A stretch of DNA of 59,888 nt, taken from positions 1,771 through 61,658 of the forward strand of contig DBYO01000014.1 of assembly GCA_002310235.1 (NCBI GenBank), written 5' to 3'. The stretch is from Bacteroidales bacterium UBA1184 (lineage in GTDB: Bacteria > Bacteroidota > Bacteroidia > Bacteroidales > ML635J-15). Under the pieces are notes generated by a model. That model ran no database searches, was not told where the DNA came from, and was given only the letters and a program-made list of their open reading frames with translations. This document shows positions 27,501 to 35,324 of this stretch, in pieces; positions within the stretch are counted from its first letter, which is position 1; each line of letters opens with the position of its first letter. Position numbers and translations under genes: made by a program.

Positions 27501-30500
27501 GGCTGGGGTTGAAGGTGGTAATGGTAATGTAACACCTGGTAGCAATTCGATTGACTGCGGCGACAACGCTGTCATTAGAATAACTCCTGACGATAACTAT
27601 ACATTGGCAACTATAACCGATAATCTTGTAGATGTTACGGGTTCGGTTGTTGATAATACATATACTATAAATGATGTTAGAGATAATCATCAGATAGTAG
27701 TAACATTCCAGACATTGGATCATCCTACAATTACTTTCGAGGATGTTGCCGACAAGTATGCTCCTGGATTCCCAGCTAACGTAACTGCACGAGTAAATTC
27801 GCATGGCGATTTCGACCGTCTTTGCAAGGTTGGTTATAGCGTAAAGCGCAATGGTGAAGTTATTAGAAACATTTCTGAATTCGGAACTGTTTCGCTGTCA
27901 GTTCGCCTCGCACAGGGTTACGACAATTTTACAATGGATCTTACCGAAGGACAAGGCTTTGTTGAACAGCAGGTAGAATATCAGCCAGAAGGTTCAACTC
28001 AGAGCCAAACTTTCCACATAGACGCATTCTCGATAGGTATCTTCGATAACTATCCATGCTTGCAGCGTGATAGGCCAGTTAGCTTCCATGCAACATTCAA
28101 CCAGCCAGGAACCTACGAGGTTGTTGTTAAACTATATGAAGCAATAGAAGGTGCACAAACAGTTGTAGAAACCGTAAACCATGTTGATAATGTTTGCGGT
28201 TTGGGTCGTACATATTATGATAGGATTGCTGTCAATGCAGAAACTGGTAGCGTTATCGATTCTCTTACTCAGGTCGTAAACGTTGTTCCGTCTTACGCAA
28301 TTATTTTCAATGGTCTCGCAGAAGGTAACGAAGTTAGTCTTGCTGACGTAAACTTAGACAGAGTAAAACTCGATTCTATCATGGAAGGCGAGGATTACAA
28401 GTTTAAAGTTTCTTTGGTTGCAGGTTGCCAGGATGAAGTTTCAAGGGTAACCGCTAACGGAAACATAATTGTTCCTGATGCCAACAACGTTTATACAATA
28501 GCTGATGTTCGCGAAGATTTGACTATTGACGTAGCATTCTCGGCTCATTCTTATACAGTTCAAGTTGCTTCGACTGGAAATGGTCATGCAGAAGCAGATG
28601 CACAGATTGTTACTTGCGGTGATGATGTTGTAGTAACTATAACACCTGATCGCAATAATTCTATTGCGTCAGTATTCGATGGCGGCGCAGATGTTACAAG
28701 CCAGTTGGATCGTGAACACAATACCTATACAATAACTAGTATTTCAGATAATCACAATATTATTGTTACATTCACTCCGGATGCACTTCCGACAATTACG
28801 TTTGAACCATTGGCAAACGAAAAGTATGCTCCAAACTTCCCAGTTGAAGCAACTGCACGTATCAATTCTCACGGTAGTTACGACAGAATGTGCATGGTTG
28901 GCTACACAATCAAGCGCAACGGTAGGGTAGTAAACAATATCTCCGACTTTGGTTCTGTTTCGTACAGCGTTCGTCTCGCAGGTGATAGACCTATAACTAG
29001 AGAACTTACAGCTGGTGATGGATTTGTACAAGAAACTGTTGATTATCAGCCCGAAGGTGAATCTCAGTCTCAGACTTATCGCATAAATGCTTTCTCGGTA
29101 GGTATATTCGATAACTACGAGTGCCTAAACAGAAATCGTCCGATTGACTTCACTGCATCGTTTACTGAAATAGGTTACTACGAGGTTACAGTTAATCTCT
29201 ACGATGCAATATACGATGAACAATATCTCACAAATATCAATGCTTATCAGGATTGCAACCAGGTTGATCATAACGATATGATTGCTTTCAATGCTACAGC
29301 AGGTGAAGTTCTTGCAACTGAAACAATTTCTGTAGAAGTTGTTCCATCGTTCAAGATTACTTTCGTAGGTCTCGAAGATGGCAATGAGGTTGTAGCCGAC
29401 GCTCCGGCACATGCCGATTCTGTAATGTATGGCGATAACTATGTATTCGCAATCAACGGTCTTGTTGATTGCCAGACTGGCATCGAAAGCGTAGAAGTTG
29501 ATGGTAATACTATCACTGCTGATGCTAACGGTAAGTTCACAATTGCTGATGTTCGTGAAAACAAGACTGTAAACGTAGCATTCACTCTCGCATCGTTTGC
29601 TATCACAGCATCAACCGATGGTAATGGTAATGCAAATGTTGAAAATGCTAACGTTACTTGTGGCGACACTGCAATTATTACTTTCACACCTAACGATGGT
29701 TACGAACTTGCTACAGTAACAGATAACTCTCAGTTAGTTTCTGTAGAAAACAATACCTATATAATATATGGTATTACAGAAGCTCACGAAGTAGTAGCAA
29801 CATTCACCGAAGTAATTAATCCGACAATTGCTTTCGATAGCATCGCTCCTAAGTACGCTCCTGGCTTCCCAGCTGACGTAATCTGGCGTATCAACTCCGA
29901 AGGTAATCCCGACAGAATGGTTAAGGTAGGCTACGAAGTAACACGCAACGGACAGCTAGTAGAAAGAATTTCTGACTATGGTTCATTGTCATACGGCGTA
30001 CGTCTTGCCGGAACAACAACTTTTACCAATGACATCGAATATGGTTACGGCTTCATTTCGGAAAGAGTTGACCCTTATTACATCGATGCATTCACAGTAG
30101 GTATTTTCGACAATAACACTTGCGTTAACAGAAATCGTCCTGTAGAATTGCATGCAGAATTCGACTCGATAGGCGAATACAAAGTAACAATCAAGTTGTA
30201 TGATGTTGATACTACTCATGCTCTTGTTGATTTAGTTGGATCGTTCGAAGACTGCAATGGCGTTCGTCACGACGACAAGATTGCTATTAGCGCACGTGCA
30301 ACTAACGAAATTGTAAGCCTTACACAGATCATCAATGTCGTTCCTTCTTATGCAATAACATTCGAAGGTCTTGCCGAGGGCAACACTTACGAAACCTTCG
30401 CACCAGCTAATGGCGATAGCATTATGCAGGGTGACAACTTCATCTTCTCACTCGGTGGTACTGCTGAATGCCAGACAGGTATCGAAAGCGTTGCAACCGC

Positions 30501-33500
30501 TGACGGCGCTCCTCTCACAGCTGACGCTGATGGCAAATATACAATCGAAAATGTACAGTCTGATATGACTGTTGTGGTAACTTACAGCTATGAATCATAT
30601 GCAATCAATGTTACAACCGATGGTAACGGTGAAGCTGTAGCAACACCAAACCCAGTAACTTGTGGCGAAGATGCTGTAATAACTATCACTCCGAACGCAA
30701 ACTTCGAAATTGCAAGTGTATTTGATGGGGACAACGATGTTACCGCATCTGTTGTTGATGGTACATTGACAATAGAAAACGTACGTGCTGAGCATAACGT
30801 AAACGTAACCTTCAGAAACAATGCTCTCCCAACCATCATAATTGACGAATATGCAGAAAATTATGCACCTGCTTACCCAGCAGACATTGTCGGTCATATC
30901 AACTCGAACGAAAACTTCGATAGAATGGTTAAGCTTGGTTACACAATTACACGCAATGGACAGGAAATCGGTAACATCGCCGACTACGGTGCAATGTCGT
31001 ACAGTGTTCGTCTTGCAGGTAACGCCGAAATAAGCAAAGACATTCTTACTGGATCTGGATTCATCTCAGAAACCGTTGAATACGAAGGTGTAAACCACGC
31101 TATCGATGCATTCACAGTCGGTATCTTCGACAACAACCCATGTGCAAACAGAAACCGTCCGGTAACCTTCCACGCAGAGTTCGACTCGATAGGTACTTAT
31201 GTAGTAAATGTTAAGCTCTACAATGCTGATACAACTAACGCAATGGTTGAGAATATAGCATCGTTCACAGACTGCCACGGCGTTCTTCACAACGATAAGA
31301 TTGCAATAGATGCAGAGGCTCTCGATTCAGTAGTAAGCGTATCATTTACAATCAATGTTGTTCCTTCGTACATAATCACCTTCGAAGGTCTTGAAGAAGG
31401 CAACACCTATGCATCTCTTGACACTATTCACGGTGACACCGTAATGATGGGTAACAACTACAGCTTTACTCTCGACGGACTTGCTGCATGCCAGACTGGC
31501 ATAGCAAGCGTTGCAACCGATGTTGCAGTACTCGAAGCTGTTGAAGGTGTTTACACTATCGAAAATGTTCAGTCTGACATGGTTGTTACAGTTACATACA
31601 ACCACGAATCGTATGCAATCAATGTAGAAACCGATGGTAATGGTACTGCAGTTGCAAGACCTGACACAGTAATGTGCGGTGATTCTGTAGCAATTTACAT
31701 CACTCCGAACGAATATTACGAAATTGCAACCGTAATGGATGGTGAAAACGATGTAACTACAGAAGTAATGGATAGCATGTATGTTATATATAACGTAACA
31801 GCTAATCACGATGTAACAGTAACCTTCAACGAGGTTGAGCGTCCATACTACCATGTAGCAGTTGAAGGACTTGATGTTGATAACGTACTAGTTTCTGAAA
31901 CTGGAGACACCGTAAGACATGGTGATAACTATGTATTCGGTATTGAACTTACCGACTGCCAGTCTGCAATCGACTCGGTATATGTTGGTGGTGTGGTAAT
32001 CGCTCCAGATGCAGCAGGTCTCTACACTATCGAAAACGTTATTTCCGACACAACAGTTCTTGTGACATTCATTTATAACTACTACACAGTAAATGCTACA
32101 GTTGCTGATACTGCTGCAGGTACAGTAATGGTAATGCCAGAATCGGTATTCTGCGGTGATAGCGCAGTTGTTTACATCATGCCAAACGACAATTATCAGA
32201 TTGAAAGCGTAATGGATGGTGATGATGATGTAACTGCTGCTGTAGTTACTGACAGCACATCTACTTATTATGTAATTAATAGTGTAACAGAAGATCACAA
32301 TGTTGTTGTAACATTATCGATTATCAACATTCCTGAATATGTAATCACTTTCGAAGGTCTTGCAGAGGGTAACACCCACACCTCATATGGTACTGCTGGA
32401 AACGACACTGTATTGCAGGGTCAGGACTACATCTTCAGCATAGACAGTCTTGTTGAATGCCAGGCAGCTATCGATTCGATAACAGTCAACGATCAGTTGC
32501 TCGTTGCTGATGATGAAGGTCACTACACTATCGAAAATGTTCAGTCGGATGTAACAGTAGTTGTAACATTCGTAACATCTACTTACACAATCACAATGAC
32601 AGCAGGTGAACATGGTAGCCTTGCAGACACTGTAGCTACTGCAAACGTTGACTGTGGTTCTGATTACGTTGTAACATTCATTCCTGACGAAGGCTATGAA
32701 CTCAATGTTATTACAATGGATGGCGATACAGTAACCGAAGGTATTGCTGGAAACAACCTGACATTGACTAATGTTACAGCAGACCACATCGTAGTTGCTT
32801 CATTTGTTGCAATTCCACCTGATGGTCCATATGCAGAAATTATCGGACTCGAAGATTCTTATGCATCTGGTGATTCAATCGACTTCTCGATTAAGCTTCA
32901 TGCCGATGGCGTATTGGATAACCTCTGCGCAGTTGGCTATCAGTTGAAGATTTATAACAATGATACTACAAGCGTTGTATTGGCTGATGCAACAAGATAC
33001 GGAATATTCACATATAATGTAAATGTTACCGATTCTACATTCGCTTCGAATGGTATCACTACAGGCGAAGGTTTGTTTAATGCAGAAGCTGAATACAACA
33101 ACAATACTTACTCAATAAGCGCATTTACTCTCGGTTTGTTCGACAGCGAATGTGCAGGTAGAAATAGAAATATTGATCTCAATGCTATATTCTCTGCTTC
33201 GGGTAGATATCAGTTCAACGTATCGTTGTACACATGTGCTAACGGTGGTAATGCAATTGGAACAAGATATGAAGATTGTGAAGGTAGAGTTCATTACGAC
33301 AGAGTTGATGCTGTTTGCGATAGCATGACCTTGATTAACATGACTACTAGAGAGATTGAAATTACTGGTGACACCTTGTTCACAATTACAGCAACTGTAA
33401 TTGGTGCTAATGGTTCGGTTGACCCTAACGGAACTGTAGTTGTTCATGCTGGTTCGACCTACGAGGTAGTATTTATTCCTGATGAGAACTATGCAATTGA

Positions 33501-34113
33501 TACAGTAAGGGATAACGGATTCATAAGATTCCCAGTTGAAGGCTCTGGATATATTTTCAATAACGTTTATACGTTGACCAATATCTCAGAAAACCACAAC
33601 ATCACAGTATCGTATAGAGACATCAGAGCTTACTACAACATCCATGTTGAAGTTGAAACTGCTGGTGGTGATGTAACCCCAAGGGATACTACAGTTGTTG
33701 ACGGTGCTGATGTTACACTTGTTGTAACACCGAACCCAGGATACCATATCTCTCAGTTGGAAATCGATGGTAATATGGTAAATAACTGTACTACTAACGA
33801 AATCATATTCTACAATGTACAGGCTGACCATAACGTAAAGATAGCGTTCTTCCCGAACTCGATAGAAGAGAATGCATTCTCTGACTTGAGCGTATATCCT
33901 AACCCGAATAATGGTAAGTTCACTGTTTCATCAGCAGAATTTGATGGAGAAGTTACTCTTCAGTTGTTCAATGCAAGCGGTGCTGCTATCGATGAAAGAA
34001 CATTGACCGATCAGGAATATGTTGACTACGATAGAGAGTTGCCGACAGGAACCTATATCTTGAGAATTATCTCTGGTGATAAGGTTGCAACTCGCAAGAT
34101 TGTTGTTGAATAA
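24571..34113 (+). CDS. Giant (3180-residue) T9SS-secreted repeat protein
   Basis: A signal peptide (MRRSFILICLAILLSFCLKA) is followed by units of about 340 residues beginning near residues 37, 378, 720, 1063, 1419, 1762 and 2098. Each unit has three parts: an unnamed domain with YAPGFPA, DxLCKVxYxIxRNG, ISDYGxVSxSVR, GIFDNxxCxNRxRP; a CQxGIxxVxVDG segment; and a bacterial repeat domain of the InlB/Flg_new type (CGxxAVITITPNxxYEIATV). Two shortened units lacking the first part lie at about 2434-2760, and an eighth first-part copy starts at 2764. The end (LSVYPNPNNGKFTVSS, TYILRIISGDKVATRKI) is a T9SS type A sorting domain. It is probably a long surface stalk or adhesin (inference). The frame is intact for 9.5 kb. 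Confidence 0.87.
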   Translation: MRRSFILICLAILLSFCLKAQTQTPPEITYTNVATKYAPGFPANVQVWVGSNGYIDDLCKVSYTIKKDGRAIGNIADYGTVSYRIRLDGTHYTDWTPVVNGSGLITQEVVVPNTGSRIVVESFTLGIFEHVCVNRNRPIEFLATFDVVGQYTIDVNIAKVEAVDPYVVEVGSFYCLGDNVNQHTDRIALTSSMVDESIATAHIDVNVVPSYAVRFEGLGAENTLTVDAPAHKDSVMWGDDYVFSIGTMECQSGIRSVSVDGNTLTAQNGKYTIPDVREDKLVKVVFEASQYTINNGGDSHIIVPASPVNCGENAVVTIRPENDYVIATLTDNGNPVDVATLVNNTYTITNVQANHNIAATYTRVELPTLSFGQVNDKYAPGFPAEVTASINSHGYMDKLCMVEYVVTRNGESVANISDYGSVEFSVRLQGSQPITKQLTAGSGIVNESVEYLGHTYEMNAFTASIFDNSSCLNRWRPITFVAAFNEIGNYEVTVNLYKAIVDHPELQVNAMGTSYVNSCTGVTGYDSIAMNARKGELLTTLSQSVNVVPSYKITFEGLVEGNTYTAYAPARNDSVMQGDNYTFSITRVGCQSDIARVSVDGYELIPSDGKYTITNVRSDKTVNVEFTTSSFNVTASVDGEGGTATVAQSSVECGHSTVVTIRPAANYDVATVMDGSNDVTNSLVNNTYTVENVTAARNITVTFRQLSTPTVSFENIADKYSPGFPADVTARVNSHGAFNQLCKVGYVIKYNGEVIQNISDYGTVSLSVRLAQGYNDFVMDLTDGQGFVSQDVDYDGGTLSIDAFSVGIFDNYECLQRTRPISFHATFNRLGTYEVTVKLYEATENAQTLVDTIQEFESACGLGMVYDRIALGTGEGVVYDSMTQTINVVPSYNIAFEGLIEGNTYTSYAPARNDSIMQGDDFVFSFGPLVNCQNSITNVSVDGVTLNPDNEGKYTIANVQENKTVTVTFASQVYVVLAGVEGGNGNVTPGSNSIDCGDNAVIRITPDDNYTLATITDNLVDVTGSVVDNTYTINDVRDNHQIVVTFQTLDHPTITFEDVADKYAPGFPANVTARVNSHGDFDRLCKVGYSVKRNGEVIRNISEFGTVSLSVRLAQGYDNFTMDLTEGQGFVEQQVEYQPEGSTQSQTFHIDAFSIGIFDNYPCLQRDRPVSFHATFNQPGTYEVVVKLYEAIEGAQTVVETVNHVDNVCGLGRTYYDRIAVNAETGSVIDSLTQVVNVVPSYAIIFNGLAEGNEVSLADVNLDRVKLDSIMEGEDYKFKVSLVAGCQDEVSRVTANGNIIVPDANNVYTIADVREDLTIDVAFSAHSYTVQVASTGNGHAEADAQIVTCGDDVVVTITPDRNNSIASVFDGGADVTSQLDREHNTYTITSISDNHNIIVTFTPDALPTITFEPLANEKYAPNFPVEATARINSHGSYDRMCMVGYTIKRNGRVVNNISDFGSVSYSVRLAGDRPITRELTAGDGFVQETVDYQPEGESQSQTYRINAFSVGIFDNYECLNRNRPIDFTASFTEIGYYEVTVNLYDAIYDEQYLTNINAYQDCNQVDHNDMIAFNATAGEVLATETISVEVVPSFKITFVGLEDGNEVVADAPAHADSVMYGDNYVFAINGLVDCQTGIESVEVDGNTITADANGKFTIADVRENKTVNVAFTLASFAITASTDGNGNANVENANVTCGDTAIITFTPNDGYELATVTDNSQLVSVENNTYIIYGITEAHEVVATFTEVINPTIAFDSIAPKYAPGFPADVIWRINSEGNPDRMVKVGYEVTRNGQLVERISDYGSLSYGVRLAGTTTFTNDIEYGYGFISERVDPYYIDAFTVGIFDNNTCVNRNRPVELHAEFDSIGEYKVTIKLYDVDTTHALVDLVGSFEDCNGVRHDDKIAISARATNEIVSLTQIINVVPSYAITFEGLAEGNTYETFAPANGDSIMQGDNFIFSLGGTAECQTGIESVATADGAPLTADADGKYTIENVQSDMTVVVTYSYESYAINVTTDGNGEAVATPNPVTCGEDAVITITPNANFEIASVFDGDNDVTASVVDGTLTIENVRAEHNVNVTFRNNALPTIIIDEYAENYAPAYPADIVGHINSNENFDRMVKLGYTITRNGQEIGNIADYGAMSYSVRLAGNAEISKDILTGSGFISETVEYEGVNHAIDAFTVGIFDNNPCANRNRPVTFHAEFDSIGTYVVNVKLYNADTTNAMVENIASFTDCHGVLHNDKIAIDAEALDSVVSVSFTINVVPSYIITFEGLEEGNTYASLDTIHGDTVMMGNNYSFTLDGLAACQTGIASVATDVAVLEAVEGVYTIENVQSDMVVTVTYNHESYAINVETDGNGTAVARPDTVMCGDSVAIYITPNEYYEIATVMDGENDVTTEVMDSMYVIYNVTANHDVTVTFNEVERPYYHVAVEGLDVDNVLVSETGDTVRHGDNYVFGIELTDCQSAIDSVYVGGVVIAPDAAGLYTIENVISDTTVLVTFIYNYYTVNATVADTAAGTVMVMPESVFCGDSAVVYIMPNDNYQIESVMDGDDDVTAAVVTDSTSTYYVINSVTEDHNVVVTLSIINIPEYVITFEGLAEGNTHTSYGTAGNDTVLQGQDYIFSIDSLVECQAAIDSITVNDQLLVADDEGHYTIENVQSDVTVVVTFVTSTYTITMTAGEHGSLADTVATANVDCGSDYVVTFIPDEGYELNVITMDGDTVTEGIAGNNLTLTNVTADHIVVASFVAIPPDGPYAEIIGLEDSYASGDSIDFSIKLHADGVLDNLCAVGYQLKIYNNDTTSVVLADATRYGIFTYNVNVTDSTFASNGITTGEGLFNAEAEYNNNTYSISAFTLGLFDSECAGRNRNIDLNAIFSASGRYQFNVSLYTCANGGNAIGTRYEDCEGRVHYDRVDAVCDSMTLINMTTREIEITGDTLFTITATVIGANGSVDPNGTVVVHAGSTYEVVFIPDENYAIDTVRDNGFIRFPVEGSGYIFNNVYTLTNISENHNITVSYRDIRAYYNIHVEVETAGGDVTPRDTTVVDGADVTLVVTPNPGYHISQLEIDGNMVNNCTTNEIIFYNVQADHNVKIAFFPNSIEENAFSDLSVYPNPNNGKFTVSSAEFDGEVTLQLFNASGAAIDERTLTDQEYVDYDRELPTGTYILRIISGDKVATRKIVVE

Positions 34114-34130
34114 TTGATATTCATTTCATA

Positions 34131-34159
34131 AAAAAAGGAGCCATGTGGCTCCTTTTTTT
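34131..34159 (+). terminator. Terminator after the 3180-residue repeat protein gene
   Basis: GGAGCCA-TG-TGGCTCC flanked by A6 and T7. Confidence 0.85.
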
Positions 34160-34198
34160 ATGATTAAACCTATGTTGTTAATAAAAAGTAACTTTTTA

Positions 34199-34230
34199 TT
34201 TGTATCTGATAAAAAACGTTTCTAATTTTG
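34199..34230 (+). promoter_or_regulatory. Promoter of the 44-residue lipoprotein gene
   Basis: TTTG (34199-34202), 20 bases, then TAATTTTG (34223-34230): an exact Bacteroidota pair 20 bases before the ATG at 34251. Confidence 0.65.
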
Positions 34231-34250
34231 CAAAATAAAATATCACAATT

Positions 34251-34385
34251 ATGAAAAGGATAGGTGCAATATTATTATTGGTTATTTTTGCTACTCTTGT
34301 ATTGGGTTCGTGTAAGACAGCAGAAAATTGTCCTGCATATAGCGACGCTTCTCAACTAGATGTTGAAGTTGAGGAAGTTGCATAA
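34251..34385 (+). CDS. Small lipoprotein (44 residues)
   Basis: The protein begins M-K-R-I-G-A-I-L-L-L-V-I-F-A-T-L-V-L-G-S-C, a signal peptide with a lipobox LGSC that would be cleaved and lipidated at C21. Only 23 residues follow, with one further cysteine (ENCPAYSDAS) and an acidic end (EVEEVA). It has its own promoter and an ATG 20 bases downstream of it, so it is likely real despite its size. Many Bacteroidota carry such tiny lipoproteins with no known role. The outer-membrane-like protein gene begins 39 bases after the stop but has its own promoter. Confidence 0.65.
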   Translation: MKRIGAILLLVIFATLVLGSCKTAENCPAYSDASQLDVEVEEVA

Positions 34386-34387
34386 TT

Positions 34388-34417
34388 TTTGTGCGAACAA
34401 GTTTTTTATTATTTTTG
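34388..34417 (+). promoter_or_regulatory. Promoter of the 274-residue envelope protein gene
   Basis: TTTG (34388-34391), 18 bases, then TATTTTTG (34410-34417). The ATG at 34425 is only 8 bases on, so the mRNA is probably leaderless or nearly so. Confidence 0.55.
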
Positions 34418-34424
34418 CGGTATT

Positions 34425-35249
34425 ATGGCTTTGGTAAGAAAAATCATAGTGCTGCTTTTTTTTATCGTCTATTTGCCTGTTGCAATGTTCTCGCAAGGCG
34501 AATTTTCTGATAATAGGGAGTCGTTGAAATATAACATCAATCAGTTTGGTATAAAGGTAAATTCCGATGGTTTTGGGGTTTTATATACCTTTGCACAAAG
34601 GGTAAATTATCGTCTCCGAAGAAATTATGAGGTGGAATACGATTATGTAAAGAGTCTCAAGGAAGTAAAGATGATAAATACCAATGCCGAGGTATATGGT
34701 TGCAGTATGAAGAAATTTGTATTCGGCAAGGAGAATTCGGTGCATGTGCTGAGGGCTGGCTATGGGTACAATTGGATGATATTCGAGAAACGCGACAAAG
34801 GGAGTGTGTCGATACATCTGCAGGCAAATGCAGGCTTCTCGTTCGCTTTCGAGAAGCCAATGTATTATGTCATGATTGACAGTGCCGTGATGTTTAACGG
34901 AAAACCATACTATTTTAAGAGCAATCATCGGTTCGAAGACTATTATTCTCCACAGGTGTTTGATTTGGTTACCCGCTCTCCATATTCGGTAGGAATGAGC
35001 GAGATAAAATTAAGACCTGGTAATTACATAAAACTTGATTTTTCATTCGATTTTGCCCAAGATGCAATGGCAGTAAGCGCACTTGAGGTGGGGGGGATTT
35101 TCGACTTTTATTATTTGCCTGTGACAATAATGTATAACCAGCCGCACAATTTCATGTGGTCGATATATATTGCATACCAGTTTGGTCGTAAGTACAATCC
35201 TACTTTGAATCGAGATTATAGGCGTAGCCAGCGGAAAATTAAAGATTAA
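34425..35249 (+). CDS. Predicted outer-membrane beta-barrel protein of unknown function
   Basis: The protein (274 residues) has a signal peptide (ALVRKIIVLLFFIVYLPVAMFSQ) and a pattern of alternating amphipathic strands: FGVLYTFAQRVNYRLRR, VHVLRAGYGYNWMIFEKRD, SIHLQANAGFSFAFEKP, YIKLDFSFDFAQD and MWSIYIAYQFGRKY. This suggests an 8- to 12-strand outer-membrane barrel. I do not recognise the family. The start at 34425 is preferred over 34389 because the signal peptide begins there and the promoter lies just upstream. Confidence 0.65.
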   Translation: MALVRKIIVLLFFIVYLPVAMFSQGEFSDNRESLKYNINQFGIKVNSDGFGVLYTFAQRVNYRLRRNYEVEYDYVKSLKEVKMINTNAEVYGCSMKKFVFGKENSVHVLRAGYGYNWMIFEKRDKGSVSIHLQANAGFSFAFEKPMYYVMIDSAVMFNGKPYYFKSNHRFEDYYSPQVFDLVTRSPYSVGMSEIKLRPGNYIKLDFSFDFAQDAMAVSALEVGGIFDFYYLPVTIMYNQPHNFMWSIYIAYQFGRKYNPTLNRDYRRSQRKIKD

Positions 35250-35300
35250 TTTTGTTAATAAGTTGTTCCGCGCATTGTCGTCGGCAATCCATTTGATTAG

Positions 35301-35308
35301 TATTTTTG
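35301..35308 (+). promoter_or_regulatory. -7 box TATTTTTG of the helicase gene
   Basis: This exact TAnnTTTG match lies 16 bases before the ATG at 35325, with AGAAGAG as a possible ribosome-binding site between them. Confidence 0.5.
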
Positions 35309-35324
35309 CCATCAGAAGAGATTG

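Noticed and set aside
24571..34113. Several long minus-strand open frames opposite the giant repeat gene
   Set aside because: They follow the repeats of the plus-strand gene, encode Cys/Tyr/Ile-rich nonsense and have no start signals; they are shadows of codon bias.
19246..34113. The two giant genes as recently acquired foreign DNA
   Set aside because: Codon and base use look like the rest of the window, they have the host-type sorting domain and terminators, and no mobile-element gene or tRNA junction flanks them.
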